DNA from: Amorphochlora amoebiformis
Lineage: Eukaryota; Cercozoa; Chlorarachniophyceae
Length of the DNA stretch: 64,000 nucleotides
Direction: 5' to 3'
Assembly (NCBI GenBank): GCA_054601695.1
Contig: BAAHQB010000012.1
Location: forward strand, 124,001 to 188,000
A program made the position numbers and the translations under genes. The first letter of the stretch is position 1, and each line of letters opens with the position of its first letter. This document shows, piece by piece, positions 1-60,245 of this stretch. Under the pieces are notes generated by a model, which saw only the letters and a program-made list of their open reading frames with translations, was not told the DNA's origin and did no database searches.

Positions 1-20310
<20,310 letters not shown>

Positions 20311-20344
20311 ACCAAAAAGGAGGAACAAAAGCTTAGTCTGGAAT

Positions 20345-20468
20345 ATGCGAAAATCAAAAAGAAGGTTGGGGATGTGTCTGTGTGTGTATGTGTGTGTTAT
20401 ATATGTGTGTATATATATATATATATGTGTAAATATGTGTGTGTTATGTATATATATATATATGTATG

Positions 20469-20529
<61 letters not shown>

Positions 20530-20817
20530 ATATATATATATAATATATACGTATTTTTATACATATATATATAATATATATATACATATACGCATATATA
20601 TATATATATATTTATATATATATTATACATGTGTAATAAAATGAAATCTTGGTCGAAGGTTTAGGATATGTATTTATATATTTACGTTTTTACATATATA
20701 TATATATATATATACGTATACAGGGAGAGAGAAAATTTCCATCTAGAAATAAGTGTATTTAAATGATAACATTTGGTTACATACGAATATATGTGTGCAC
20801 AATATGTATGCATGTGC

Positions 20818-20874
<57 letters not shown>

Positions 20875-21042
20875 TATATGTATATATATGTATATATGTA
20901 TGGTAATATATATAAATATATGTTTATATACATATATACATGTACGTGTAATATCTTAGGTTGAGGCAATGGCTGCTACCGAGAGAAAGCGAAATTCGAA
21001 TCTTCAGGTATGTAGATACATATAGAAATATACGTATACATA

Positions 21043-21101
<59 letters not shown>

Positions 21102-21129
21102 GAGTGTGTAATATATATTTATATATATG

Positions 21130-21201
<72 letters not shown>

Positions 21202-21364
21202 ATGTATATATTTACATTTTGATATTATAATATATATCTATATATGTACTATTAATGCACATGCATATGCATGTGTATATGTGTAAATGTATATGTGTTT
21301 GTGCAAATATATATGTTTATGCGGGTATATGTACATATGTATGTGTATAAATATACCTGTATAC

Positions 21365-21412
<48 letters not shown>

Positions 21413-21530
21413 TTGTGTGTGTATACGTGTTGATGTACATATGTGTGTATATGTATAAACAAACACACATGTATACACGCACATTGTTAAATATGTAGAT
21501 AAAAGTGAGTATTTATGTATGTATAATATG

Positions 21531-21572
<42 letters not shown>

Positions 21573-21615
21573 TGTGGGTGTGTGTATGTATATACGCATA
21601 CTATCATATTATGTA

Positions 21616-21654
<39 letters not shown>

Positions 21655-22334
21655 TTACATATATACATATATATGTATATATTATATTATAGATATATAT
21701 ACAATGTATGTATGTGTGTAAGTAATTACTTATTCGCATAGTATATGGAAGATTTTAAATATATCATATGTTTTATACATGTATATATCTGGAGTATTAT
21801 ACAAAATCTACATACACATATGTGGGAAATCTTAGCTGTACATACGAAACGATCCTGAGTTCTCACCATTTCTATCTACATAACTCATTTTCTCTCTCTT
21901 GCTATCTATCTCTCTTTCTCTCTCTTAATCTAATATATATGCACACTCACACACATACACATATGTACATACATATATACACATATATATATATATATAT
22001 ATATCATACTCGGTCTCTCTCTCACTCACTCTCTCTATATCTCTTTCTATCCCCCTCTCCCAATTTCACGCTTTATCTCTCTTACCCATTCGCTCTCTAT
22101 CTATTTTCTCTCTCCCTCTATCTATCTATATCTCACTTTCCCGTTCTCTTTCTCCTCTCCCTCTCTCCCTCTCCTTCTCTCCGCTCTCTGTCTCTCCTTA
22201 TCTATGATATGACTACTGTTCCGATCAGTTCGAAAAATGTAAAATCCTAGTGGAGGTACATAAAGCTGATTCTTCGAGAGAGAGATTTTACAAGGTACCA
22301 TAAGCGAGTATGCATGTGTAAAATCAATCATATA

Positions 22335-22380
<46 letters not shown>

Positions 22381-22516
22381 TAAGCATCTACATTTGTTTG
22401 TGTGTACAATTATATATTATATGTGTATGTATGTATATATATGTATTATATATATATATATAATGTGTATATTGGTCGACGTATATCCGTACATTCATAC
22501 GTATAATATACATATA

Positions 22517-22554
<38 letters not shown>

Positions 22555-22598
22555 CATGTATATTTTTACATATACATATATATATCTACACGTATATA

Positions 22599-22635
<37 letters not shown>

Positions 22636-22720
22636 GCATGTATTTATATATCTGTGTATACTTTTTCATACATATATATATATATAGATATATATATATA
22701 TGTGTATATATATACATATC

Positions 22721-22769
<49 letters not shown>

Positions 22770-22915
22770 GTATATCGATACATATTTCTGTGTGTGCTAT
22801 ATTGTATACTTTCCGTGGAAGTCTAACCCCTCAAAACCCGATCGGTTTGCTGTAAAATAGATGTATGTATGTGTATCAACATGAATGCACATAATCAAAG
22901 TGTGGATGCAGAATA

Positions 22916-22950
<35 letters not shown>

Positions 22951-23017
22951 ATGTATATATATATATATATATGTGTACATATATATATATATATAAATAT
23001 ATGTATAGATATATATT

Positions 23018-23062
<45 letters not shown>

Positions 23063-23120
23063 ACATACATATATCTATGTATGTACATAGGTAATGAATT
23101 AGGTGTAAATATCCACCTAC

Positions 23121-23169
<49 letters not shown>

Positions 23170-23237
23170 TATATATATATAACACACAAGGAATGTGTCA
23201 AAGCAAAATGTTTATGTATATACATATAAATAAATAA

Positions 23238-23268
<31 letters not shown>

Positions 23269-23336
23269 CATGCATGTGATATTATATAAATATATACATA
23301 TATCCATTATACTATATAAGTCTTTTTCTATACGTA

Positions 23337-23432
<96 letters not shown>

Positions 23433-23596
23433 ATATAAATATATATATACTTATATATATATATATATTGTATATGAATATATATATATAGATATATATG
23501 TACATATATGTGGATGTAAATGTATGTAACATTCATCATTAAAAAGATGGAATACACGGATCCCATCGCCGAAATGGATGTGAAGGTGCGAATTTC

Positions 23597-23651
<55 letters not shown>

Positions 23652-23796
23652 ATATATAATATATATAATATATATATATATATGTGTGTGTATATATATA
23701 TAACACATATAAAAAAAATAGAATGTTTATGTATGCATCTCGACATTAGGAAAATGTTAGTGAAAACAATTACAAATTGGGTATAAACATATATGC

Positions 23797-23859
<63 letters not shown>

Positions 23860-24025
23860 GTAAAAAATATATATATGTTTATAGTGTACATACATATATG
23901 TATGTGTAATACATAAATATATATATATATACATATACATATATCTTCATGAAGTATCTAATATATATAATTGTGGGGATATATAGACTTAACGATATGC
24001 AATATATTATATATTTATTTATGTA

Positions 24026-24069
<44 letters not shown>

Positions 24070-24102
24070 GTATATATATATATATATATATAGATATATA
24101 TG

Positions 24103-24148
<46 letters not shown>

Positions 24149-24166
24149 TATGTGTGTATACGTATG

Positions 24167-24198
<32 letters not shown>

Positions 24199-24205
24199 GC
24201 ATTTG

Positions 24206-24236
<31 letters not shown>

Positions 24237-24315
24237 TATACATAATAAACATATATATACATATATATATAGTATATGCAAATACTTTCTAATCTAAATT
24301 TAAGGATGTATATAC

Positions 24316-24346
<31 letters not shown>

Positions 24347-24573
24347 GTATGCTTGAATTGAAACCATAGATCAGTGCAGCCGGAACACATAAAGATGCCG
24401 CGCTGACTGTGTGGAGACAGGTAGAATTGGCCAATTCCTTCGAGTGTTATGGCAGCTCTTGAATACACTACATCTATACATATATATATTTGAGCACATA
24501 CAAATGTATATATATATATGTGTATATATATACATATATATATATACATTTATGTAAAAGTATTAATAAATTA

Positions 24574-24623
<50 letters not shown>

Positions 24624-24637
24624 GTATATATCTATAC

Positions 24638-24673
<36 letters not shown>

Positions 24674-24815
24674 TTGTGTATGTGTAAAATATATATAAAG
24701 TATGTAGTTATACATACATATATTTATGTGTAAATATCATCCAAAACAATAGATGAAATATATATACATATATACATATATATATGTATATACATATATA
24801 TATATATATGTATAC

Positions 24816-24848
<33 letters not shown>

Positions 24849-24909
24849 CATATATGTTTATATATAAACTGGAATACGTGCATGTTTACATGTATCTGTG
24901 TATATGTAC

Positions 24910-24972
<63 letters not shown>

Positions 24973-25244
24973 ACACATATATATATACATGTATATATAT
25001 ATGTACATGTATATATATATATATATATATATGTAATATGTACACATACATATGTGTGTGTGCATATGTACATGTGTGTACATAGATATACACACACATA
25101 TATAAATATACATGTAAATATAAAAATATACATGTGTATATATACATATATTTGTATATGTGTAAAATATACATATAAAGTATGTATACCTACATACATA
25201 TATTTATGCCTAAATATCATCTAAAACAATGGATGTAATATATC

Positions 25245-25289
<45 letters not shown>

Positions 25290-25351
25290 ATGTATATATA
25301 CACATATAGATAAATATACATATGTACATGCATAAACTGGAATACGTGCAA

Positions 25352-25415
<64 letters not shown>

Positions 25416-25502
25416 ATATGCATATATACACATATATATATGTATGTATGTATGTATCATCGGGAACAATAGATGTAGCATAACTGAAATCATATATCAG
25501 CA

Positions 25503-25540
<38 letters not shown>

Positions 25541-25569
25541 ATATGTAATAATATTTGATTGTAAATATA

Positions 25570-25612
<43 letters not shown>

Positions 25613-25901
25613 TATATATATATATATATATATATATGTATTAATATATATATATATATGTATTACATATATATATATATATATTATATATATATATATA
25701 TATATGTATATATCTAGATAAATCTATTACAACAGATCCGCGAAAAGTCAATAGGCGGTAAGCTTGCAATTCCTATGGTCTCTCTCTTAAAACTCGTTCG
25801 ATGCGTGCAAGAATCTAGATCGACCAAGGTTAGACAGAATAAACTGTTCTTTTTGGATAGCTTTAAATATTCTTTAAAGGGATGTTCTGATTTACATGGT
25901 G

Positions 25902-25962
<61 letters not shown>

Positions 25963-26128
25963 ATATATGTATGTATGTGTGTGTGCGTATATATGAATAT
26001 TCGTAAGAACATAAATGGGAGATTTTCTCTTATACCCCAGAAAAATACATACGAAGTCAATATATATATGTATAAATATATATATATATGTTATATATCT
26101 GGACATAATGTATAAGAACATATTTATG

Positions 26129-26177
<49 letters not shown>

Positions 26178-26253
26178 ATTATATATATATATATATATAT
26201 ATATTTGTAAATATAAAATATGTTTGTATGTGTGATAATGTATACCTATATAT

Positions 26254-26314
<61 letters not shown>

Positions 26315-26376
26315 CTATATACATATATATATATGTATATTAATTATATTTATGTGTGCTAGATGTATATCATATA

Positions 26377-26427
<51 letters not shown>

Positions 26428-26517
26428 TATATAGTGTATATGTGTGTATATAGTGTGTAGATATATAGTGTGTGTAAACATATGTACATCACACAAAAAT
26501 ACAGAAACATACATTTA

Positions 26518-26564
<47 letters not shown>

Positions 26565-27429
26565 ATAATATATATCCACAGAATATCTGGCATTGGGACA
26601 GCGCTGCAATTCGCATCCTCGGTGCTAGCATGGAAAGATGGATTGCAGAGACTGTTTTCGAAGCTGTTGTGAAAGTAAGTTCTCTATTATTTACATTTTT
26701 CCGTCCTATTAGTATATATATTATATATATATATAAATATATGTATATACACATATATATGTGTATATGTGTATTTATGTATAATATATGTATATGTAAT
26801 ATACATACACATACATATGTCTATATAAAATATATGGAGCATACACTACAAATGCTCTAATGTATATATATATATATACGTAATAATATTTATAGTATAT
26901 ATTACGTCTCTATTTATGGTATTATGTACATAATTATTCATAATACATAAATATATATATATATATATATTATATGTATCACGTCTGTAACCCAAAGTTT
27001 TATTCGAATTGCAATTGAAGTTAGGGCTATGCAGGATTAGGTGTAGGGTGAAGATTAGTGTTAACCAGGAATGGGATAGTTTCAGGCTAATTAGGTTGCG
27101 CCAGGTTTGCGTTAGAATTTGGTTTGGGGGTAAATTAAGATCCCACAAATTCATAAATTCTGTATATATATATATATATATAGATATATATATATGCGCA
27201 TTTACGTAGGTGTGCTCAAAACACCCTGGTTTTCCAAACGAGAATCCGGAAGATATTACGAGGCTTGAGGTTCTACTTCCACCAGATGAAATCAAGTAAC
27301 TGTCTAATTTTCTACATAATTATAACAATTATAGATGAATAGAGAGTCAAGTTCACGATAATATCCGTGTCATGTATTTTGTGATTTGTATAATATGTGA
27401 CATATATTCATATATACATATATATATAA

Positions 27430-27465
<36 letters not shown>

Positions 27466-27602
27466 GTATATTTAAATAATATATATAATATATGTATTTA
27501 TCATTAAATCAGTATTAATAGTCTAACTCAGTCTTTTGTAGGTTTAGATGCATGGAGGGTTATATTGAATTCTTGAATCAAGGTAATGCGCTCTTTGGTT
27601 AG
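20345..27602 (+). CDS. Gene B: H3-like (possibly CenH3-like) histone-fold protein, 12 exons, 210 aa
   Basis: Exons are 20345-20364, 20724-20754, 20960-21007, 22229-22294, 22822-22851, 23547-23585, 24370-24420, 25736-25828, 26041-26055, 26582-26674, 27210-27295 and 27542-27602, all in phase, total 633 nt. The start gives a basic tail (MRKSKRRERE). Residues about 95-190 fit H3: [18 protein letters not shown] with H3 REIRRYQKSTELLIRKLPF, then [20 protein letters not shown] with SSAVMALQEASEAYLVGLF, and [11 protein letters not shown] with PKDIQLARRIR. H3 pairs with H4. A long divergent tail and fold are typical of centromeric H3 variants, but nothing here proves that role. The first ATG lies only 35 bp after the TAG of locus A, so the two may once have been, or still be, one gene. 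Confidence 0.55.
21880..22210 (+). repeat. Polypyrimidine (CT-rich) tract before gene B exon 4
   Basis: CTCTCT-type sequence interrupted by a short TA/CA stretch ends about 20 bp before the acceptor of exon 22229. It would serve as an oversized polypyrimidine tract. Confidence 0.85.
24680..25500 (+). repeat. Intronic tandem duplication in gene B (about 470 bp period)
   Basis: Segments such as ataaactggaatacgtgca (24864, 25333) and aaatatcatc.aaaacaat.g (24732, 25211) recur in the same order with TA tracts between. Confidence 0.7.
27542..27602 (+). CDS. Gene B terminal exon
   Basis: The acceptor (ctaactcagtcttttgtag) with a branch-like CTAAC opens the exon. It reads [19 protein letters not shown] and ends at TAG 27600-27602. 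If the donor at 27296 (GTAACT) were not used, the protein would stop two codons later at TAA 27297-27299 and lose these 20 residues. Both ends are possible. Confidence 0.5.
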
Positions 27603-28120
27603 ATCGATGGAGCCGGCTGTTGCTGATACATATACATATATATATATATATATACATATGTGTGTGTGTGTGTGTGTATGAAGTTGCTCGTATATATCTA
27701 GATATATATACGAGCTTGAGGCTCACGTTCAGCTAGTATCGGACGACTTGTATAGTCTAGATCTATAGTAGATACTGTTAGAGATAGCATGTGCTACAAC
27801 TTGAACAGGTAGAATTAAAAGTATGTAATCATGGCTAGAAATTAAATTTTCTACAAGTTCACTGTTTCAGGCCCCTAGAGGTATTTCTAAGAAAACGTTA
27901 CTTGCGGGCCTGTTACTAGTGTAATTGAACTCTAGCCCACTTAATATAGTAACTAGAGTAACTGCGTGAGTCTAGTTAGTACATTTACATCGGACTAGAT
28001 ATCGAGACTAGTAGTGCTAGTAGTGTGAGGAACTTCATGAATTATATATATGAATTCACTGAGTGTCATGAGATCATTGTGGATTTCTACTAGATCTATG
28101 AGACTATAGTGAGAGCATGG
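27603..28120. promoter_or_regulatory. CTAG-rich 3' flank of gene B
   Basis: About 13 CTAG tetramers (many as ACTAG or TCTAG) occur in roughly 430 bp of otherwise non-repetitive DNA with no convincing exon. One or two would be expected. Equivalent stretches follow the stops of genes D and E. Confidence 0.4.
27685..27714. terminator. Near-perfect inverted repeat just downstream of gene B
   Basis: gctcgtatatat...atatatacgagc forms a hairpin centred on TCTAGA, 85 bp after the gene B stop and at the start of a CTAG-rich stretch. A role in 3'-end formation is an inference from position only. Confidence 0.3.
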
Positions 28121-29115
28121 ACCAGTCCTCGAGCCCCTTAATTACCTGTGATGTATGTGTGTCTATACTACCTTCAAAAATTAGGATATATAAATGCATA
28201 CTATTTATGTAAATAAATCTGTGAAACAATATACTATAGTATATAGTATATATATATATATAGATAGATATATGTGGATACAACAATAGTATAATGTAGT
28301 GTAATATATGCACCGACACTTACTATATACATAAACATTATGATTATTATTCTTATTATGCATACGTACATTAAATGAACTAATATATATAAAAATGTAC
28401 ATAAGCATATATATATATATATATATCTATTCGTTATATATATATAATATATATGTATGTATGAGACAGTATGACATATACGAAGTATACAATGCGTATA
28501 TACGTCAGGCTCAGGGTTAGGGTTAGGGTTAGAGGTTAGAGGGCTGGTTAGGGCTAGAGGGCTGCTAACTTTCAGGGTTTCAAGACGGGTGAGAGGTTGG
28601 GTTTGATTTAAGAGAGTTAGGATCAGATTATTCAGCATGTCGTAGTCCGAGGACCACTGACTCCTCCACAGTGTGGGGGTATAGTGCTGTTAGGGATAAC
28701 AGCAGATCGTGTTGTTGGGAGTGTTGAGTGCTGATGTGGGCAGAGAATTAGGGTTAGGTTGTTGGAGGTTGAGAGGGTTGGTAATGTTAGCGCGCCGGGT
28801 TAGGGGTTTCTGCCTTAAATTTGCCGCGAATATGTACGGGTACGATTTCGCTCAGGCCAAGGCTATATATATAAAGTTCACGGTCAGCGATAGAGCTAGG
28901 TTGTGGTTAGAGTTAGGGTTATGTGTTGTCTGTGATGGATTTAAGATCGGGTTAAGATTATGGGTTCTGTTGGGTAGGGTAGCGTTAGCGTTTTTGTGAT
29001 ATGTAGGGTGAGTTGGAGGGTTGGTTAGCTGAGGGTTGGGTGGAGTCAGGGTTAGGGTACTTCGGGGATGGTTTCTAAGATTTCTGGTCTTCCTACAATG
29101 AGCTGGAAATATGAA

Positions 29116-29163
<48 letters not shown>

Positions 29164-29399
29164 ATATATAATATATATATATATGTATGTGACACATATA
29201 TATATGGTATGTGTGGTTTAGTCGGTGTATGTTGTGTGTGTTTTGTATGTATGTTCGTACGTGGATGAGTCAAAGAAATACAGGGATATTACACATTATA
29301 AATATAGATATATATATATATATATGTGTATATATATATGTGTGTATATATGTGTGTGTATATGTACATATGTGTGTATGCATATGTAATATATTTTTG

Positions 29400-29439
<40 letters not shown>

Positions 29440-30060
29440 GTGATCCCGATCCCCATTTCTTTAAGGTCATCGGAAGAGGCGGTTAGCGATAACCTCCCAG
29501 TCTCTGCCGGCCCGTACTGCCTTGAATCACCATAACGATAATATTATTCGCGGATTCGATATCGAAGAATTGAGGCAAAAAAATTGAGATTCTAGGAAGA
29601 GGTCGTAGCTGACACTTCTGGTCGTCGCACGTAGCCAGAATGTGACCAGCGAAGGATTACGCGTGTTTGGTTTCATCAGGGTTAGGTTAGGATTACAGCT
29701 CAAGTTTGAGCCTTGGTTTGAGCTGCGGAAAATGGGAATTACTAGTTCGAGAAGCGACTTTGGCTTCGTTCGGTGGTCATTTTGAGCTGCCCTCACCATT
29801 TTCTCCACCCAGTCTCCTCATCCCCACCTAGAATAACCCCTTAAATTGACCAGTACCCGTATTTGCGACATTGGTAGGATGGGGAGTGAGGGGAGGGGGT
29901 TCGGAAGGTGGTAGCATCGTGTTAAAATCTGTCGCGCTGCACGATGCGGAGATGATTGATGTGACTGTGGACACGATGGCTTAGGAAGACTATGTCACCC
30001 AGGGATGTCACTTGATACTTACACGTCACTCAGGCGAGTCACAAGTTCAGAGAGAAATTC
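28121..30060. other. Region upstream of gene D, no secure gene
   Basis: It holds short TA tracts, the degenerate telomere-like array (28509-29060) and G-rich sequence. Exon-like stretches on the minus strand, such as 29056-29109 reading LIVGRPEILETIPE between AG and GTACCC, and 29490-29530, were seen but do not chain into a gene. The promoter of gene D should lie at the right end. Confidence 0.4.
28509..29060 (+). repeat. Degenerate telomere-like array (TTAGGG type)
   Basis: GGGTTAGGGTTAGGG at 28511-28530 is followed by about 500 bp of decayed GTTAGGG-like sequence. Inside is a block of about 90 bp (28617-28707) that recurs at 63,857-63,945. Confidence 0.75.
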
Positions 30061-42714
<12,654 letters not shown>

Positions 42715-42900
42715 GACCTAAGTTAATCTAGTTAATGGATATCATCATAGTGCGTGACCATTCGCGACCACTACTAGCACTACGTCAGACAGCTATATCG
42801 TACTAGCGTAGTACATATCTAGTATACAAGTATATTTTTGGGTTACTTATTTCTAGTATTTTTATATCATGATATATTGAGATATATCTAGTTCTAGACG
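42715..42900. promoter_or_regulatory. CTAG-rich spacer between convergent genes D and C
   Basis: Seven CTAG tetramers occur in about 185 bp (for example ctagttctagacg at 42889-42901), between the stop of D (42714) and the stop of C (42943). It probably holds both 3' ends. Confidence 0.4.
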
Positions 42901-42942
42901 TAAGAGAAGATGATTACCGAACTCGAAATTCAACAATTTAAT

Positions 42943-56037
<13,095 letters not shown>

Positions 56038-56359
56038 TTTTGGCCTTGAAAAGATAAATTCGGAGGAGAAGTATCGTTTAAATAATATGCGAATATCAAC
56101 TTTTGATATATCTAAAACTTTGTTGACTCTCCTGACATGACGGCTATGACCACCACTTGTCACACACACAAGTCACAAGGCGTGGCCGATGCGCCTCTGC
56201 GCACTCCCTCTGCTGATATTCGGTGTGTCTTTCCCTCTGTATGACCTCGAGTATTCCTTAATTCTGTTGCATACGTGGTTTTCTAATTTTTTTCATTTTT
56301 GCGGCTGGAAAACAGTTTCTTTCCCCTCGCTGGTGTGTTCGCGCCGCAGACACAGCCCT
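56038..56359. promoter_or_regulatory. Divergent promoter region between genes C and E
   Basis: About 320 bp separate the two start codons and read outward in both directions. The sequence is non-repetitive with higher GC than its surroundings, and has a T-rich stretch (taatttttttcatttttg) at 56285-56302. No TATA-type or other motif stands out. Confidence 0.5.
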
Positions 56360-56704
56360 ATGTCTAGGGATGCGAGGGCGGAGACTGGCAAGGCAGAGGG
56401 GAGCGGGAAGCGCTACCCGCCCACGGTCCGATGGACGGCACGGAAGAGGAAGGGCTTAAGGGCGGCTGCGATACGGTGGACATTTAGCGCGGGAACTCGA
56501 CGGTTGTTGATATGTGGATGTTGGTTTTTAGGGCTCAGAAGGAGGAGAGAAGCCAGAGAATTGCTGCGATGGGACGGCTGGACCGGATAGCTCACTGGTC
56601 GAAGCTATGTGCAAGGACGGCTAGGAAGAGGATGCGTCAATTGGAGAGGGGAGAGAAGAGAGTTGAACGGAGAGGGAGGGGTGAGTAAATAAATGTACAT
56701 ATAC

Positions 56705-56747
<43 letters not shown>

Positions 56748-57021
56748 TATATTCACAAAATTTGTGCAAAGGCATATATACAATATTTATACGTATATTT
56801 CATATATGCTAACGAAACCTTGGCCCTCAGGATTCACCCCCAGTCCCAGCACCTCGAATTCGGTATAAATAATCTGTAGATATACCAAAACATATCTCTA
56901 CCCTAAGCTCTTCACTACCCCTAACCCTAATCCTAACCCTAACCCTAACCCTAACCGCCCTAACCCTGACTCCAACTTTTATGGTGTGGGTTAGGTTAGA
57001 ATCACATGGATATAGATGTAT

Positions 57022-57081
<60 letters not shown>

Positions 57082-57091
57082 CTATATATAT

Positions 57092-57144
<53 letters not shown>

Positions 57145-57220
57145 ACATATATACATACATATAGGTGTATATATACATATATACATATTTATAAATATAA
57201 ATATGTCTAAATGTATAGAC

Positions 57221-57263
<43 letters not shown>

Positions 57264-57922
57264 CACACATATCTACGTATACATACATATATATATATAT
57301 ATATATACTCCCTTCCCAGGATATCGATATTGAGCATGCATCTTCAGAAAATTCCGAGAATCTCCAGAAAAATCTTGAAGAGGTCGAGAAAGAAAGTGCC
57401 CGAGAGGGAACAAAGCGAGCCGCAGCTCAACCTTACTAACCCTCAGGCTAGCTCGCAGCCTCTTTGTGATATTGACCGCCATTCTCACAAATCCCAAGGC
57501 CCCGCCCTCGCTTCTAATTTCTCTTCCAACAAACTTGACATAGGTTTACTTCTTGCATGGATATGTTCATATGTTTCTATGTTGTATATTTTGTATGACT
57601 AGAGATATGTGTATGTATGTTTTTGTTAAGAGTTGTAATTTATGTGTATATGTGTGTAATCATGATCGTAACCCTAACCCTAGCCCTAATCCTAACCCTA
57701 ACCCTAATCCTAACCCTAACCCTAATCCTAACCCTAACCATATGTCTTTATAGTAAACACATATTGATGGATGTATACATACATATATATATATATATAA
57801 TATATATATATATATATGTATATATATTTATATATATATATATATATATATATTTGTATACATATAATTGTAATCTAACCTTAATCCTAACACTAACCCT
57901 AACCATATATCTTAATACTATA

Positions 57923-57966
<44 letters not shown>

Positions 57967-58214
57967 GTTGTATATATGAACGCATATGTATAATTATTTG
58001 TTATTGAAAAGAGTAAATATAGTATACACGTGTAACATCCCAATGTATGTATACCGTATATATACATGGATATATACATATATATGTACATATTCATATA
58101 TATATATATATATTTACATACATGATATGTTTAAATATACATATACATACACAGATGATATCATATCTTTATATACATATAGATATATAGCTATAAAATG
58201 TATATATACTATAC

Positions 58215-58246
<32 letters not shown>

Positions 58247-58504
58247 GTATTTATGTACTATTTCCTTGATATATATATATATCAATATATATATATATAT
58301 GTACATATATGTATGTGTATACTATATATACATACACTAGTATAAGGATTACGTATATATCAAAGATGTAAATGTATATACATATAACAAGTATATATAT
58401 ATATATATTATACATATATCTTTATGTATTAACATAACATAACCATATCTATGCATATGTTCAATCTACATATGCAACATACATGCATTTTTATATTCAT
58501 ATGT

Positions 58505-58541
<37 letters not shown>

Positions 58542-59471
58542 CTTACATGTACATACACACTCAAAAAAACCGAAACATACTTTTGATCCATATATAAATT
58601 GGTCTCGTCTATATCCAATAAGTAAATTTGCATAACTGCACATACAAACATGCGCATATGTATAAAATCTTGCAGGTACAATGACCAAACCGTTAGTACC
58701 CGGTAATACCGACCTCCTCTCTCTCTCCTATCTCCTCTCCCTCTCCTCTCCCTCTCCTCTCCCTCTCCTCTCCCTCTCCTCCCATCATTCTGCCCTCTGA
58801 ATCAAATCTATCTCCTCAATTCGCCAGGTGAGAGGCGGGAAAATGGTAGTACCGGTAATACCGGTAGTATGGGCAATATCGGGGGCAATACCAGTAGTAT
58901 GGGCAATATCGGGGGCAATACCGGTAGTACCGGTAGTAGCGGGGTCGGGGGGCCGAGGGACAGCGAGAGAGCTCCGAAGGGAAGCGTTAGGGATGGGGGG
59001 GGGGGGGGGAGAGTGGCTCTGGACTCGGGTGATGAGCGTGTGTTTGTGTTAACATACATAACTTTGTGTATGTATATATGTTTATGCATGTGAATGTGTT
59101 ATGCGTCTTATACGTACGTGTATATGTGGATGTATATGTATTTATGTGTATGCATGTATATATATATATATATGTGTGTGTGTGTTGTATATCTAACTAA
59201 TGTAGATATTCATATATATACATATATATATGTATATATATGTATGTATAAATATATTCAGAGAAATATATCTGAGATGTGTACGAATACGATAGAGACT
59301 TATGTATTGATATAATATATATATATATGTATATAATATATATATATATATGTATATATTGTATATATTAATATTTATATATCTACATATACGTATGTAT
59401 AGATGTGTTTACATATGTATATATATGTATATATGTATATATATTTTGTATAGGATTTATATGTATACATG

Positions 59472-59506
<35 letters not shown>

Positions 59507-59614
59507 GTATATGAATATATATATATATATATATTAATGTATATATATATGCGAGGAGAATATACTCATAGTATGAATGTTTGTGTGCATGTATATAATA
59601 TATGTATATATATG

Positions 59615-59657
<43 letters not shown>

Positions 59658-60203
59658 CTACACATTTCTGATAGGATATAGCATATTAACATACATATTG
59701 TACAATCTACATATCATACATGTATGTACATAAACATTAAACTAAAAAAGTGTATCCACATATATATAAATACATTTTATATGTAACTATTTAAAATACT
59801 CACAATCCTCAGCACATATATATATATATACACACAATCATCCATCATCGCTATCATCATATAACTACGCAGATATTCTAAACCTACTTTACGTATATAT
59901 ACCTAAAAAAATATTATCAATATCTTAACAGTCTTCAAACCGTTTCTCTGAAACGCCAACTCCGCAAAGCAAGCTCGCAGGCTGGCCACACTCAAACCGC
60001 GAACAGGGGCAGAGCAGGGAGGGGAAGAGGGTCCCGAGGTAAGGGTATAGGTAGGATAATTAGATTTTGCGTACATTTATACATTTATATATATATATAT
60101 ATATATTATATGTGTGTGTATTATGTATATGTGATATGTGTGTATGTGTTTACGCGTAGGTTTGTTATGAAAAATATGGTAACCATTTTATGTGTGTACG
60201 CAT

Positions 60204-60245
<42 letters not shown>

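Noticed and set aside
21836-21858. Exon candidate in gene B (LYIRNDPE)
   Set aside because: Including it breaks the phase to exon 22229. Skipping it gives a perfect phase 0 join.
22797-22860. Minus-strand exon ([13 protein letters not shown]) with good-looking splice sites
   Set aside because: It overlaps + exon 22822-22851, which fits the phase of gene B on both sides, and no other minus exons are nearby.
28709-28999. 96-codon + strand frame rich in Leu/Gly
   Set aside because: It largely consists of decayed TTAGGG repeat; no domain or splice chain.
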